A stretch of DNA of 64,000 nucleotides from Diaminobutyricibacter sp. McL0608 (GTDB lineage: Bacteria; Actinomycetota; Actinomycetes; Actinomycetales; Microbacteriaceae), in NCBI RefSeq assembly GCF_039613825.1, contig NZ_CP154826.1, positions 3,968,001 to 4,032,000 on the forward strand, read 5' to 3'. The position numbers and the translations under genes are program-made. A model generated the notes under the pieces. The model ran no database searches. It was not told the DNA's origin and worked only from the letters and a program-made list of their open reading frames with translations. Positions 51,208 to 60,801 of this stretch are shown here, piece after piece; position 1 is the stretch's first letter, and each line of letters starts with the position of its first letter.

Positions 51208-51381
51208 TGTTCCTTCATACGCATCGTGTGGTTCCCGCCACTACCGAGGCTATCGGGACAGCATCCGAGACTCGAAATGGCGCTTCCCGACCTGTGGATA
51301 ACCACCCATCGACTCCGCGGTTGACAGCGATACGCTCTGACGCGTGGGAACGTCATCCCGCTTCCACCGGAGGAGCGCACC

Positions 51382-51597
51382 ATGGACGAGCCGGTAACGA
51401 TCGAGCAATGGTGGCCCGCGCTGACGCCGACGACGCGCGCGTGGCTCATCGACAACAACGGCGATGCGATTCCGACCGACCTGATCGCCGAGGTGACGGC
51501 GGCGGGCGGGGCTGCCGACCTCGACGGCCCGCACCTGTCGGACGCCGCCGTCGACTGGATCGAGACGGTCGCCAACGACGAGTCGTCTGAGGCCTGA
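51382..51597 (+). CDS. Small hypothetical protein
   Basis: 71 acidic residues, helix-rich: IEQWWPALTPTTRAWLIDNN and AAVDWIETVAN. CCGGAGGAG stands 6 bp before the ATG. No membrane segment or known domain. Possibly co-transcribed with nothing else; separated from the sulfatase gene by 112 bp. Confidence 0.65.
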   Translation: MDEPVTIEQWWPALTPTTRAWLIDNNGDAIPTDLIAEVTAAGGAADLDGPHLSDAAVDWIETVANDESSEA

Positions 51598-51709
51598 ACC
51601 TCGGCCGGGCGGTCGAACCAGGGGTGGTTGATCACCCCGACCGGGTGACGCGATGCCGTGGATGCGCAACTAGCGTTCCGAGCATCCCCACACACTCGGA
51701 GGCGGCGAC

Positions 51710-54064
51710 ATGACCACGCAATTCTCTGGCAGGATCAACCTCGACATCCGTGACTCGGAGCCCGACTGGGCGCCGTTCGAGCCCGCAAAGGCGCCGAACG
51801 GCGCTCCGAACGTGCTCTACATCGTCCTCGACGATGTCGGCTTCTCGGCGATGTCCGCGTACGGCGGCCCGATCGAGACACCGAACATCGATCGCGTGGC
51901 AGACCGGGGAGCCCGGTACACGCAGTGGCACACGACGGCGCTCTGCTCGCCGACCCGATCGTGCCTGCTGACGGGACGCAACCACACCCGCAACAGCATG
52001 GCGTGCATCACCGAGGCCGCGATCGGCTTCCCGAACGCGAGCGGGACCATTCCGCCGGCGAACGGGATGCTCTCCGAGATCCTCGGCGAACGCGGCTGGA
52101 ACACCTACATGGTCGGCAAGTGGCACCTGTGTCCCGACGATGAGATGAACGTCGCGTCGACCCGGCGCAACTGGCCGAGCGGGAGAGGGTTCGAGCGCTC
52201 CTACGGCTTCCTCGGCGCCGAGACGAACCAGTGGTACCCGGAGCTGTTCTACGACAACCACCCGACCGAGCAGCCCACGGGCCCCGAGGAGGGATACCAC
52301 TTCTCCGTCGACATCACCGACAAGGCGCTGGAGTTCATCCGGGACGCGAAATCGATCGCCCCCGAGAAGCCGTTCTTCCTCTACTACGCTCCGGGTGCGG
52401 CGCACGCCCCCCATCACGCTCCGAAGGAATGGGCCGACCGGTACAAGGGCCGCTTCGACATGGGTTACGAGGCGATCCGTGAGACGACGCTCGCCCGCCA
52501 GAAGGAGCTCGGCATCGTGCCGCCCGACACGGAGCTTCCGCCGCTCAATCCGATCGGCACGACCGAGACGCGCACAGGGCCCGACGGCTTGCCGTTCCCT
52601 GCGATGGATGAGACCCGGCCGTGGGATTCGCTCGCCGACGCCGAGAAGCGCCTCTTCAGCCGGATGGCGGAGGTGTACGCAGGATTCCTCTCGCACGCCG
52701 ACTCGCAGATCGGGCGACTCCTCGACTACCTCGACGTCCTGGGAGAGCTCGACAACACGATCGTCGTCGTGGTCTCCGACAACGGCGCGAGCGGCGAGGG
52801 CGGCCCGCACGGGTCTGTCAACGAGATGAAGTTCGTCAACGGGGTCCCGGACGACATCGAAGAGAACCTCCGCTATCTCGACGACCTCGGCGGACCGTTG
52901 ACCTACAACCACTATCCGAACGGATGGGCGATGGCTTTCAACACGCCCTTCAAGATGTGGAAGCGGTACGAGTTCAACGGCGGCACGAGCGATCCGTGCA
53001 TCATCTCGCTGCCCGGCGCGACGACCAAGGGGGAGCTGCGCACGCAGTACCACCATGCCGTCGACATCGTCCCGACGATCCTCGACGCGCTCGGCGTCGA
53101 CGCGCCCGACGAACTCAAAGGCCACGAGCAGAGCGCCCTCGACGGTGTGAGCATGCGCTACAGCGTCGACGACGCCTCCGCTCCGACCACGCACCACACG
53201 CAGTTCTACGCGATGCTCGGTTCACGGGCGATCTGGCACGACGGATGGAAGGCCGTCACGAACCATCCGACCTTGAGCGGCTGGGGTCACTTCAACGATG
53301 ACGAGTGGGAGCTGTACCACACCGACGTCGACCGTTCCGAGCTTCACAACCTCGCGGACGACGAACCGGCGAAGCTCCGTGAACTCGTGAATCTCTGGTT
53401 CGCCGAGGCGGGCCGCAACAATGCCTTCCCGCTCGACGACCGCTCGGCCATGGAGATCGTCATGACTCCGCGGCCTGTGCTGTCCGCTTCACGCGACCGG
53501 TACTCCTATTACCCGAACAGCGCCGAGGTTCCGGAGTCGCAGTCGGTGGTCATCCGTGGCCGGTCTTTCGTCATCGGTGCGCTTGTCGACCTCCCGGAGC
53601 CCGGGGCCGAGGGAGTGCTGTTCGCCCAGGGATCCCGTTTCGGCGGCCACGCGCTGTATGTGAAGGACAACCGCCTCCACTACGTCAACAATGTGGTCGG
53701 ATTGCGAGAGCAGCTCATCCGGGGGACCGAGGACCTGCCGACCGGCGATGACCTGATCCTGTCGGCGTCCTTCGAAATGGACGGCACGGATGACCAGCAC
53801 ATGCCGACGGGGATGCTCACCCTCTTCCATAACGAGACTCCGGTCGGATCCATGCGCATCTCGACCCAGCCCGGCAAGTTCTCGCTCGCCGGCGAGGGCC
53901 TGACGGTCGGCCGCGACAGCGGAGCCCCGGTGACGAGCGACTACCCCGGCCGGGAGCCGTGGGCGTTCACGGGAGGGACGCTCCATCGCGTGGCCGTCGA
54001 CGTGAGCGGCGAGCCATACCTCAACCTCGAGCGCGAGGCGCAGGCGATGCTCATGCGGGAGTGA
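51710..54064 (+). CDS. Arylsulfatase
   Basis: 784 residues. VLDDVGFSAMSAYGGP carries metal-binding Asp41 and Asp42; Cys79 in CSPTRS is the formylglycine site with the CxPxR signature; HAPHHAPKEW supplies active-site residues. A C-terminal extension resembles the tail of large actinobacterial sulfatases. Needs a formylglycine-generating enzyme, not in the window. GGAGGCGG precedes the ATG. No signal peptide is obvious. First gene of a four-gene set. Confidence 0.92.
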   Translation: MTTQFSGRINLDIRDSEPDWAPFEPAKAPNGAPNVLYIVLDDVGFSAMSAYGGPIETPNIDRVADRGARYTQWHTTALCSPTRSCLLTGRNHTRNSMACITEAAIGFPNASGTIPPANGMLSEILGERGWNTYMVGKWHLCPDDEMNVASTRRNWPSGRGFERSYGFLGAETNQWYPELFYDNHPTEQPTGPEEGYHFSVDITDKALEFIRDAKSIAPEKPFFLYYAPGAAHAPHHAPKEWADRYKGRFDMGYEAIRETTLARQKELGIVPPDTELPPLNPIGTTETRTGPDGLPFPAMDETRPWDSLADAEKRLFSRMAEVYAGFLSHADSQIGRLLDYLDVLGELDNTIVVVVSDNGASGEGGPHGSVNEMKFVNGVPDDIEENLRYLDDLGGPLTYNHYPNGWAMAFNTPFKMWKRYEFNGGTSDPCIISLPGATTKGELRTQYHHAVDIVPTILDALGVDAPDELKGHEQSALDGVSMRYSVDDASAPTTHHTQFYAMLGSRAIWHDGWKAVTNHPTLSGWGHFNDDEWELYHTDVDRSELHNLADDEPAKLRELVNLWFAEAGRNNAFPLDDRSAMEIVMTPRPVLSASRDRYSYYPNSAEVPESQSVVIRGRSFVIGALVDLPEPGAEGVLFAQGSRFGGHALYVKDNRLHYVNNVVGLREQLIRGTEDLPTGDDLILSASFEMDGTDDQHMPTGMLTLFHNETPVGSMRISTQPGKFSLAGEGLTVGRDSGAPVTSDYPGREPWAFTGGTLHRVAVDVSGEPYLNLEREAQAMLMRE

Positions 54065-54117
54065 TGTCACAAAAGCGGTCGCTGTCCTGTCTCGGTCTAA
54101 TGAGACAGGAGAACATC

Positions 54118-55608
54118 GTGCGAAGGAATCCCGCAGACCGGAACCAGGTCAGCCAATCGTTCACCGACCGGGCAGTACGACTCGTCATCGGCACAGCTCC
54201 GGGCCGCCGGCTCACGGCGCTCGCCGCTGAGCTTCGGAACCGTCACATCGCGCTGCACTGGACGAACCTGTTCGGCGTCGTCTCGCTCGCGTGCGTCGCC
54301 GTCCTGTTCGTCACGGGCGTGTTCCTCATGTTCTTCTACGCGCCGTCCGGCACGCCGGTCGTCTACCACGGGAGCTACGCGCCCCTCGACGGCGCGACCA
54401 TGTCGAAGGCGATGCAGTCGACGCTGAACATCTCGTTCGACGTGCAGGGCGGGATGCTCATGCGTCAGGCGCACCACTGGGCGGCGCTCCTCCTGCCCGC
54501 CGCGCTGATACTGCAGCTGCTCACCACCTTCTTCACGGGCGGGTTCCGCCGACCACGCCGACTCGGCTGGGTGCTTCTCTTCGCCTTGCTCATCGTCGCG
54601 CTGGTGGGCGGATGGAGCGGCTATGCACTGCCCGACGACATGCTCTCGGGAACCGGCCTCCGCATCGTCGAAGGGATCGTGCTCGGGATCCCGGTGGTCG
54701 GCACCTGGCTCTCCACCCTGCTGTTCGGGGGTGAGTTCCCCGGGCAGATCATCGAGCACCTGTACCCGATCCACGTGGCCCTGGTGCCGGTTCTGCTGAT
54801 CGTGCTGCTGGTGGCGCGCATCCGCGATTCGTACGTGAAGGGGCCGGCGCAGTTCCCGGCGCCCGGCCGGACCGAGAGCACGGTCGTCGGCATCCCGGTA
54901 CTGCCTAACGCGGCCGTTCGCGCGGGCGGCCTCTTCGCAATGGTCGCGGGGATGCTGTTCCTGCTGTCCGCGACCGTCACGGTCAGCCCATCCTGGCTCT
55001 ACGGTCCATCGTCAGGAGGTGACGCCTCGGCCGGCAGCCAGCCGGACTGGTACACGGGCTTCCTCGACGGGGCACTCCGGCTGGTGCCTCCCGGCTGGGA
55101 GTTCGTGTGGCTCGGGCACACCTGGACGCTCGCCGTCCTCATCCCGCTCGTGGTCGTCGGCGGCTACCTGGCGGTCGTGCTGCTGTACCCGTTCATCGAA
55201 GAGCGGGTCACGGGCGACCACAGGGACCACCACATCCTCGACCGGCCGCGGAACATGCCGATCCGCACCGGCATCGGCGTCGCCGGGATGGTCTTCTACG
55301 CCGTGCTGTGGGGAGCGGCGAGCGCCGACGTGTTATCCACAACTTTCCAGTTGGGGGTGGAGAGCGTCGTCGGGATGTTCCAAGCTGGAGTAGTGCTCGG
55401 CCCGATCGTCGCATTCTCAGTCACCCGCCGCATCTGCCTCGGCCTGCAGAAGAGGGAGCGCGAGACGCTGCTCCACGGTTACGAGACGGGGCGAATCGTC
55501 CGGCTGCCCGGCGGCGAGTACGTCGAAGTGCACCAGCCGCTCGACGATGGCGAGCGCAGGCGCCTGGTGAATGCGGGCGTCAACGGTGTCGAAGAAGGGA
55601 AAGGATGA
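54118..55608 (+). CDS. Cytochrome b subunit of a bc-type complex (QcrB-like), orphan
   Basis: 496 residues. About eight to nine membrane helices; haem His in MRQAHHWAALLLPA and IIEHLYPIHVALVP. The GTG at 54118 has AGGAGA 6 bp upstream and is preferred to an ATG six codons earlier. Typical QcrB stands with qcrA and qcrC; here it follows a sulfatase and precedes an NmrA-like gene, so a role as dedicated electron partner is possible. Tail has cytoplasmic REREMs-like acidic end. Confidence 0.85.
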   Translation: MRRNPADRNQVSQSFTDRAVRLVIGTAPGRRLTALAAELRNRHIALHWTNLFGVVSLACVAVLFVTGVFLMFFYAPSGTPVVYHGSYAPLDGATMSKAMQSTLNISFDVQGGMLMRQAHHWAALLLPAALILQLLTTFFTGGFRRPRRLGWVLLFALLIVALVGGWSGYALPDDMLSGTGLRIVEGIVLGIPVVGTWLSTLLFGGEFPGQIIEHLYPIHVALVPVLLIVLLVARIRDSYVKGPAQFPAPGRTESTVVGIPVLPNAAVRAGGLFAMVAGMLFLLSATVTVSPSWLYGPSSGGDASAGSQPDWYTGFLDGALRLVPPGWEFVWLGHTWTLAVLIPLVVVGGYLAVVLLYPFIEERVTGDHRDHHILDRPRNMPIRTGIGVAGMVFYAVLWGAASADVLSTTFQLGVESVVGMFQAGVVLGPIVAFSVTRRICLGLQKRERETLLHGYETGRIVRLPGGEYVEVHQPLDDGERRRLVNAGVNGVEEGKG

Positions 55609-55610
55609 TC

Positions 55611-56372
55611 ATGAAGGTCGTCGTCATCGGCGGAACAGGACTCGTGGGGTCCAGGGTCGTCGCGAAGCTCACCGCGCACGGGCACGAGGCGGTCCCGGCC
55701 TCGCCGTCTTCCGGAGTCGACACCCTGACGGGTGAGGGGCTCGCCGCAGCGTTCGAGGGCGTGGCAGTCGTCGTGGACGTCTCCAACTCTCCGTCGTTCG
55801 GAGACGAGGCGGTTCTGGACTTCTTCACCCGGTCGACCACGAATCTCCTCAGCGCGGAGAAGGCAGCGGGGGTCAGTCACCACGTCGCGTTGTCGGTCGT
55901 CGGCACCGAGCGCCTGTCCCAGAGCGGTTACTTCCGCGCCAAGATCGCCCAGGAGAAGCTGATCGAAGAGTCGGGGCTTCCGTATTCGATCATCCATGCC
56001 ACCCAGTTCTTCGAGTTCGTGAAGTCGATCGCCGACGCCGCCACCGACGGTTCTACCGTGCGGCTGGCTCCCGTCAAGATCGAGCCGATGGCGGCGGATG
56101 ATGTGGCCACCGCGGTCACGGAGGCCGCGGTCGGCGAGCCGCTGAACGGCATCCGCGAGATCGCAGGTCCCGAGCAGTTCACTCTCGACGAGCTCGTGCG
56201 CCAGGGTCTCGAGGCCCGCAACGACCCGCGCGAGGTGGTCGCCGATCCCGACGCCCGCTACTTCGGCGCGCGGCTGAGCGAGAGCGAGCTCATTCCGGGA
56301 AAGTTCGCGGTGCGCTACGCCACACGCTTCGAGGACTGGCTCGCCGCCGAAGAGCTCGAACCGAGACGATGA
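55611..56372 (+). CDS. NmrA-like NAD(P)-binding protein
   Basis: 253 residues: VVVIGGTGLVGSRVVAKLTA at the start, HHVALSVVGTERLSQSGYFR in the middle. Of the atypical SDR/NmrA type. ATG at 55611 has AAAGG 7 bp upstream; an ATG at 55605 overlapping the cytochrome stop is the alternative. Redox sensing or quinone-linked reduction possible. Confidence 0.88.
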   Translation: MKVVVIGGTGLVGSRVVAKLTAHGHEAVPASPSSGVDTLTGEGLAAAFEGVAVVVDVSNSPSFGDEAVLDFFTRSTTNLLSAEKAAGVSHHVALSVVGTERLSQSGYFRAKIAQEKLIEESGLPYSIIHATQFFEFVKSIADAATDGSTVRLAPVKIEPMAADDVATAVTEAAVGEPLNGIREIAGPEQFTLDELVRQGLEARNDPREVVADPDARYFGARLSESELIPGKFAVRYATRFEDWLAAEELEPRR

Positions 56373-56383
56373 GGGAGACGACC

Positions 56384-58120
56384 ATGAAAAGGATCCCGGC
56401 AGAGAAGCGCATCGCGACGTCGGTGCTCGTGATCGGCTCCGGAGGTTCGGGGTTGCGCGCGGCGATCGAGGTCGCGGAGCGTGGCGGCGACGTGACGGTC
56501 GTCGGAAAGCGGCCGAAGTCGGACGCCCACACCTCGCTCGCGGCCGGCGGCATCAATGCGGCGCTGGCGACAATGGACCCCGGTGACTCCTGGCAGCAGC
56601 ACGCTGCCGACACCCTCAAGGAGAGCTACTTCCTCGCGAACCCGCACACGGTCGAGATCGTCACGCGCGGCGCTGAGCGCGGCATCGAAGATCTCGTCAG
56701 CTACGGGATGCCCTTCGCCCGCGAAGACGACGGGCGCATCTCACAGCGGTTCTTTGGAGCGCACACGTATCGCCGCACTGCATTCGCCGGCGACTACACG
56801 GGACTCGAGATCCAGCGGACGCTGGTGAACCGGGCGGCGCAGCTGAGCATCCCCGTCCTCGACACGGTCTACATCACGCGTCTTCTCGTGACGGACAACA
56901 CGGTCTTCGGCGCCTACGGCTTCGACCTCGAAGACGGTACCCGCTACGTCTTCCACGCGGATGCTGTGATCCTCGCGGCCGGCGGGCACAACCGCATCTG
57001 GCGGCGCACCTCATCCCGGCGCGACGAGAACACGGGCGATTCCTGGCGGCTCGCGGTCGATGCCGGTGGCCGCATTCGCGATCCCGAACTGGTGCAGTTC
57101 CATCCATCAGGGCTGATCGCCCCGGAGAACGCTGCCGGAACGCTGGTGTCCGAAGCTGCGCGAGGTGAGGGCGGCATCCTTCGGAACGCGCTCGGCGAGC
57201 GCTTCATGTCCCGGTACGACCCGGAGCGGATGGAGTTGTCCACCCGAGACCGCGTTGCCCTGGCCGAGTACACCGAGATCAAGGAAGGGCGCGGCACACC
57301 GGACGGCGGCGTGTGGCTCGACGTGTCGCACCTGCCGCGGCAGACCATCATGGAGAGGCTGCCGCGCGTCTACCAGACGCTCCTCGAGCTGCAGATGCTC
57401 GACATCACCCGGGAACCGATCGAGATCGCGCCGACAGCCCACTACTCGATGGGCGGGGTCTGGGTTCGGCCGGAAGACCACCGGACCGACGTTGTGGGAC
57501 TCTACGCGATCGGCGAAGCGTCGAGCGGCCTCCACGGCGCCAACCGGCTCGGCGGCAACTCCCTGATCGAGCTGCTCGTCTACGGGCGTATCGTCGGCGA
57601 GACCGCCGCCGAGTACTCCGCCCGACTGGCGCGGCAGGAGCGTTCGGAGGCCGCACTGGAGCAGGCGCGGGCGGAGGTCGACGGGCTGCTGGCGAACGAT
57701 GGAGCGGAGAACGTGCGCGCACTGCAGCGAGCCGTGCGCAACACGATGACCGAGCACGCGGGGGTCGTACGCGACGAGGCCGGCTTGCTGGCCGGGCTGG
57801 CCGAGCTCGCGGAGATCGAGAAGCGGATGCGCGACATCGGCGTCCACCCCGACATCGCCGGCTTCCAGGACCTCGCGCATGCCTTCGACCTCAAGGCCGC
57901 CGTGCTGGCCGCGCGCGCGACGATCGAAGCGGCACTCGAGCGCCGTGAGACGCGCGGCGCCCACAACCGGTCCGACTATCCGCAGCTCGACGAGTCGCTG
58001 CAGGTCAACCTCGTGTGGTCGGGGCCGGGGCAGATCACCCGCGAGACGATCCCGCCCATCCCTGACCAGATCGCCGCGCTGATGCGCGACGTGTCGACGG
58101 CCGGCAAGCTGGTCGAGTAG
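56384..58120 (+). CDS. Fumarate reductase/succinate dehydrogenase-type flavoprotein
   Basis: 578 residues: FAD fold VIGSGGSGLRAAIEVAERGG, TSLAAGGINAALA around the covalent-FAD His region, QFHPSGLI, and GLYAIGEASSGLHGANRLGG. Length and layout are those of SdhA/FrdA or L-aspartate oxidase-like proteins. No iron-sulfur or membrane subunit gene follows; the orphan cytochrome b two genes upstream could be an electron partner (inference). GGGAGA precedes the ATG. Confidence 0.88.
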   Translation: MKRIPAEKRIATSVLVIGSGGSGLRAAIEVAERGGDVTVVGKRPKSDAHTSLAAGGINAALATMDPGDSWQQHAADTLKESYFLANPHTVEIVTRGAERGIEDLVSYGMPFAREDDGRISQRFFGAHTYRRTAFAGDYTGLEIQRTLVNRAAQLSIPVLDTVYITRLLVTDNTVFGAYGFDLEDGTRYVFHADAVILAAGGHNRIWRRTSSRRDENTGDSWRLAVDAGGRIRDPELVQFHPSGLIAPENAAGTLVSEAARGEGGILRNALGERFMSRYDPERMELSTRDRVALAEYTEIKEGRGTPDGGVWLDVSHLPRQTIMERLPRVYQTLLELQMLDITREPIEIAPTAHYSMGGVWVRPEDHRTDVVGLYAIGEASSGLHGANRLGGNSLIELLVYGRIVGETAAEYSARLARQERSEAALEQARAEVDGLLANDGAENVRALQRAVRNTMTEHAGVVRDEAGLLAGLAELAEIEKRMRDIGVHPDIAGFQDLAHAFDLKAAVLAARATIEAALERRETRGAHNRSDYPQLDESLQVNLVWSGPGQITRETIPPIPDQIAALMRDVSTAGKLVE

Positions 58121-58144
58121 CCGGTGCGCGCCGAGCGCGTCACG

Positions 58145-58186
58145 TCCGGTCGAAGGTGCCCGGCGTGCCTGTCGCGCTCGACCGGA
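58145..58186. terminator. Inverted repeat between convergent genes
   Basis: TCCGGTCGA (58145-58153) and TCGACCGGA (58178-58186) are perfect reverse complements with a 24-bp GC-rich loop. Location between the convergent flavoprotein and GH5 genes suggests a shared terminator. Confidence 0.55.
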
Positions 58187-58244
58187 ACTGACGCACTCGG
58201 CACCAGCAAGCGCACGGGCAGCAGGGCGCCCCCCCGCGGCCCGC

Positions 58245-60635
58245 CTACCGCGTGGTGAGCGTGTAGTGCCCGGATGCGCATCCTGTCACGCTCCAGCCGC
58301 CAGGCACCATCGCCGTCTCGACGTTCGTCATGCCCTTAGTGCGCACGTCCGGCTTCGCTGTGCCAGGCACCCACACGTTCAGCCCGCAGCTCTGCTCCGA
58401 GGCCGTGCCGGCGAGCAGGATGTGCGCATCCTGTCCCGCGAGCATCGTGAGCGTGCCGGGCGCGGTGCGGGGGTAGGCGCGGCTGAGGATCTGCAGCAGG
58501 TCCGTGCGGGCCGGGCCGTCTCCGCCGGTCGTGCAGTCCTGGACCATGATGCCGTTCCCGGTCGGGCCGACACCGTTCTGCGGGTCGCCGCACGCCTGCT
58601 TCCACACCCAATAGGCGCTTCCGAGCAGGTTGGCGTCCTCGGCGTGCGCGTAGCGCGTGAGTCGCGCATCCACATCCTTGGTGTCGCCCCAATAGCCGTA
58701 CTCTCCCGACCAGAGCGGTGCGTTGTACTCGTCGGCGACGCGCTGTGCGAGCGTGAACTGGCGGTCGAGGCTGACGATGGCGGGGATGCCGAGCGAACGG
58801 TCCATCGTGATCGACTCCGCATACAGGTGCGGGGAGAACACGATGTTGTGGTCGCTGGTGAAGCCGGGCGTCGGGCCGCTGTCGAAGCCGAGCCCGGACC
58901 AGAGGATACTCGGCTCGACGAACACGATCTGGGGTGCGCCGGCCGCACGGATGGCCGAGATCGCGTGGTCGTAGAACGTGCCGAGCAGATACGACGTCGT
59001 CACAGGCGCCGTCTCGCCGAAGCCCGGCTCGTTGAGCAGGTCGTACCCGGCGACTGTCGGGTCGTCGCCGAACATCGAGGCCAGCTTCGCCCAGGTGGCG
59101 ACCAGGGCGCTCTGGACGCCGTCCCGGTCGAAGTAGAAGTTCTCGAACGCGCGGTCGCCGGCCGGCGAGATGTCGCGACCGGTGAACTCGCAGCGCGGCG
59201 CGCCATCCGTGAGCGTGGCCCACGCGGGTGCGCCGTCGTAGCCCCACATCGGGTCGGTTCCGGGCCGGCACGCGGTTCCGTCGGGGGTCGCTCCGTTGTA
59301 CCAGCCGTCCTGGTGCATGTCGAGCACGACGTAGACGCCGTGCTGCTTCGCCCAGCCGACCGCCTCGGTGATCTTGTCCAGGTACGCCTGGTCGTAGCTG
59401 CCGCGGGCCGGCTCCAGCGCCGACCAGGACAGGTTGAGGCGCACTACGTTGAATCCCTGGGCCGCGATGCCCGCGAAGTCGTCCTCGGTGAGCGGCCTGG
59501 TCGCCGCGACGTCCGCCTTCGGCTGGTAGAAGTCGACCAGCTGGTTCACGTTCACGCCACGGAGGAGCACCTGGTTGCCGTGGCCGTCGGCGATGATGCG
59601 GCCGTCGGCGCGGAGGAAGCCGGCCGGGACGGACGCGTCAGAGCCCGCAGCCTCTGCCGGCACGACGCCGGTGCCCGACAGGCTGGCCCCGACGATCACC
59701 GCGATGAGCGCGATCACTGCAGCGGCCGGGCCGGCGAGTCGTGGCACGCGCATCCATCGTCCCTCGCGGATCCGGTCTGCGACGACAGCACTAACACCGA
59801 CGATCCAGCCGACGCAGGAGCCGAAGGCGAGCCCGTCGGCGATCGCGACGTAGGCCGCCATCAGGGGCCACAGGTCGCCGTTCAGCCCACCGTCGACTGC
59901 GAATGCGATCGCCGCCTGGACGATGCCGACGACCCCGCCGGCGACGAGGGCCGCGAGCCAGCCGCCGAGCACACCGGGCACGCGGGAGCGCATCCAGCGC
60001 AGGCACAGTCCCGTGGCCACAGCGATGAGCAGCACGGCGACGGTCACGGAGAGGGGACCGCGATCGAGTCGGGCCGCGGGGACACCCGGCGCATACGCCG
60101 CGCCCGTCCACCACACCCCGGCCAGCAGCGGAGTGACCAGTGCGAAGATCGCCGCGGGAATCCAGAGGGATGCAGATGCGCCCGCCCGCCGTTTGCCGAC
60201 CAGCGGCCAGAGCGAACCGGATGCGAAGGACTGCCGGTTCGTCGGGCCCCCGAACCAGCGGGCGAACGCCGAGACGATCAATGCAGCCGGAACCGCTTTC
60301 GCGGCCACATAGCCGGCGGCTTGCGCGGCGACGGGGATGTTCCACGTCATGACCAGGCACGCCGCCGCCTGGGCGAGCAGGACCGCCAGGGTGAGGCCGG
60401 CGGTCAACGTCCAATACCGGTCGCCTGCGCGAACCGCGACCCACCAGACGACTCCGAGCAGTACCGGCAGGAACACGAGGTAGGGGGCGAACGGCCAGAG
60501 TCCTGCCGCGAGCTGCGGTTGGGCTCCCGACCAGCCGACGAGCGCGAGCAGCCCCGTGGGGTCTGCGGCCGCCTGGATGATGACCAGGACGAGCATGGTG
60601 GACACCGCTACGGCGGGACGTCGAACCGACTTCAT
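58245..60635 (-). CDS. Membrane-anchored GH5 glycosidase (endoglycoceramidase-like)
   Basis: 796 residues. The first about 340 residues hold some eight membrane helices; the rest is an extracellular GH5 domain starting LRADGRIIADGHGNQVLLRG. Acid-base Glu536 in LLNEPG and nucleophile Glu645 in WSGEYGYWGD. A small beta-domain closes it. Multi-helix anchors on GH5 enzymes are rare. ATG at 60635 has GGAG 5 bp upstream. Cleaves a glycolipid or glucan at the cell surface (inference). Confidence 0.88.
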   Translation of the reverse strand: MKSVRRPAVAVSTMLVLVIIQAAADPTGLLALVGWSGAQPQLAAGLWPFAPYLVFLPVLLGVVWWVAVRAGDRYWTLTAGLTLAVLLAQAAACLVMTWNIPVAAQAAGYVAAKAVPAALIVSAFARWFGGPTNRQSFASGSLWPLVGKRRAGASASLWIPAAIFALVTPLLAGVWWTGAAYAPGVPAARLDRGPLSVTVAVLLIAVATGLCLRWMRSRVPGVLGGWLAALVAGGVVGIVQAAIAFAVDGGLNGDLWPLMAAYVAIADGLAFGSCVGWIVGVSAVVADRIREGRWMRVPRLAGPAAAVIALIAVIVGASLSGTGVVPAEAAGSDASVPAGFLRADGRIIADGHGNQVLLRGVNVNQLVDFYQPKADVAATRPLTEDDFAGIAAQGFNVVRLNLSWSALEPARGSYDQAYLDKITEAVGWAKQHGVYVVLDMHQDGWYNGATPDGTACRPGTDPMWGYDGAPAWATLTDGAPRCEFTGRDISPAGDRAFENFYFDRDGVQSALVATWAKLASMFGDDPTVAGYDLLNEPGFGETAPVTTSYLLGTFYDHAISAIRAAGAPQIVFVEPSILWSGLGFDSGPTPGFTSDHNIVFSPHLYAESITMDRSLGIPAIVSLDRQFTLAQRVADEYNAPLWSGEYGYWGDTKDVDARLTRYAHAEDANLLGSAYWVWKQACGDPQNGVGPTGNGIMVQDCTTGGDGPARTDLLQILSRAYPRTAPGTLTMLAGQDAHILLAGTASEQSCGLNVWVPGTAKPDVRTKGMTNVETAMVPGGWSVTGCASGHYTLTTR

Positions 60636-60714
60636 GACACTCCATCGTGACAAGTTCGTGGACGGGAGCTGCTGTGCGAGCCGTCCAAGGTGCTGGTTGA
60701 TTGTACATAACTAT

Positions 60715-60728
60715 CGATCGATCGATCG
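60715..60728. promoter_or_regulatory. CGATCGATCGATCG palindrome, candidate TetR operator
   Basis: A 14-bp self-complementary run of the GATC-type unit in the gap between the divergent GH5 and TetR genes. Simple-repeat origin is possible, but symmetry and place fit an operator. Confidence 0.5.
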
Positions 60729-60801
60729 GACAGTGCTACGCTGCTGCCACGCCGACGGGGGATGGGACCTGGCGATAGCTGCAGGAATCAGGGGGATCGT
60801 T

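Noticed and set aside
58266-60650. 794-codon + strand frame
   Set aside because: Mirror of the GH5 gene, no recognisable motif, atypical composition.
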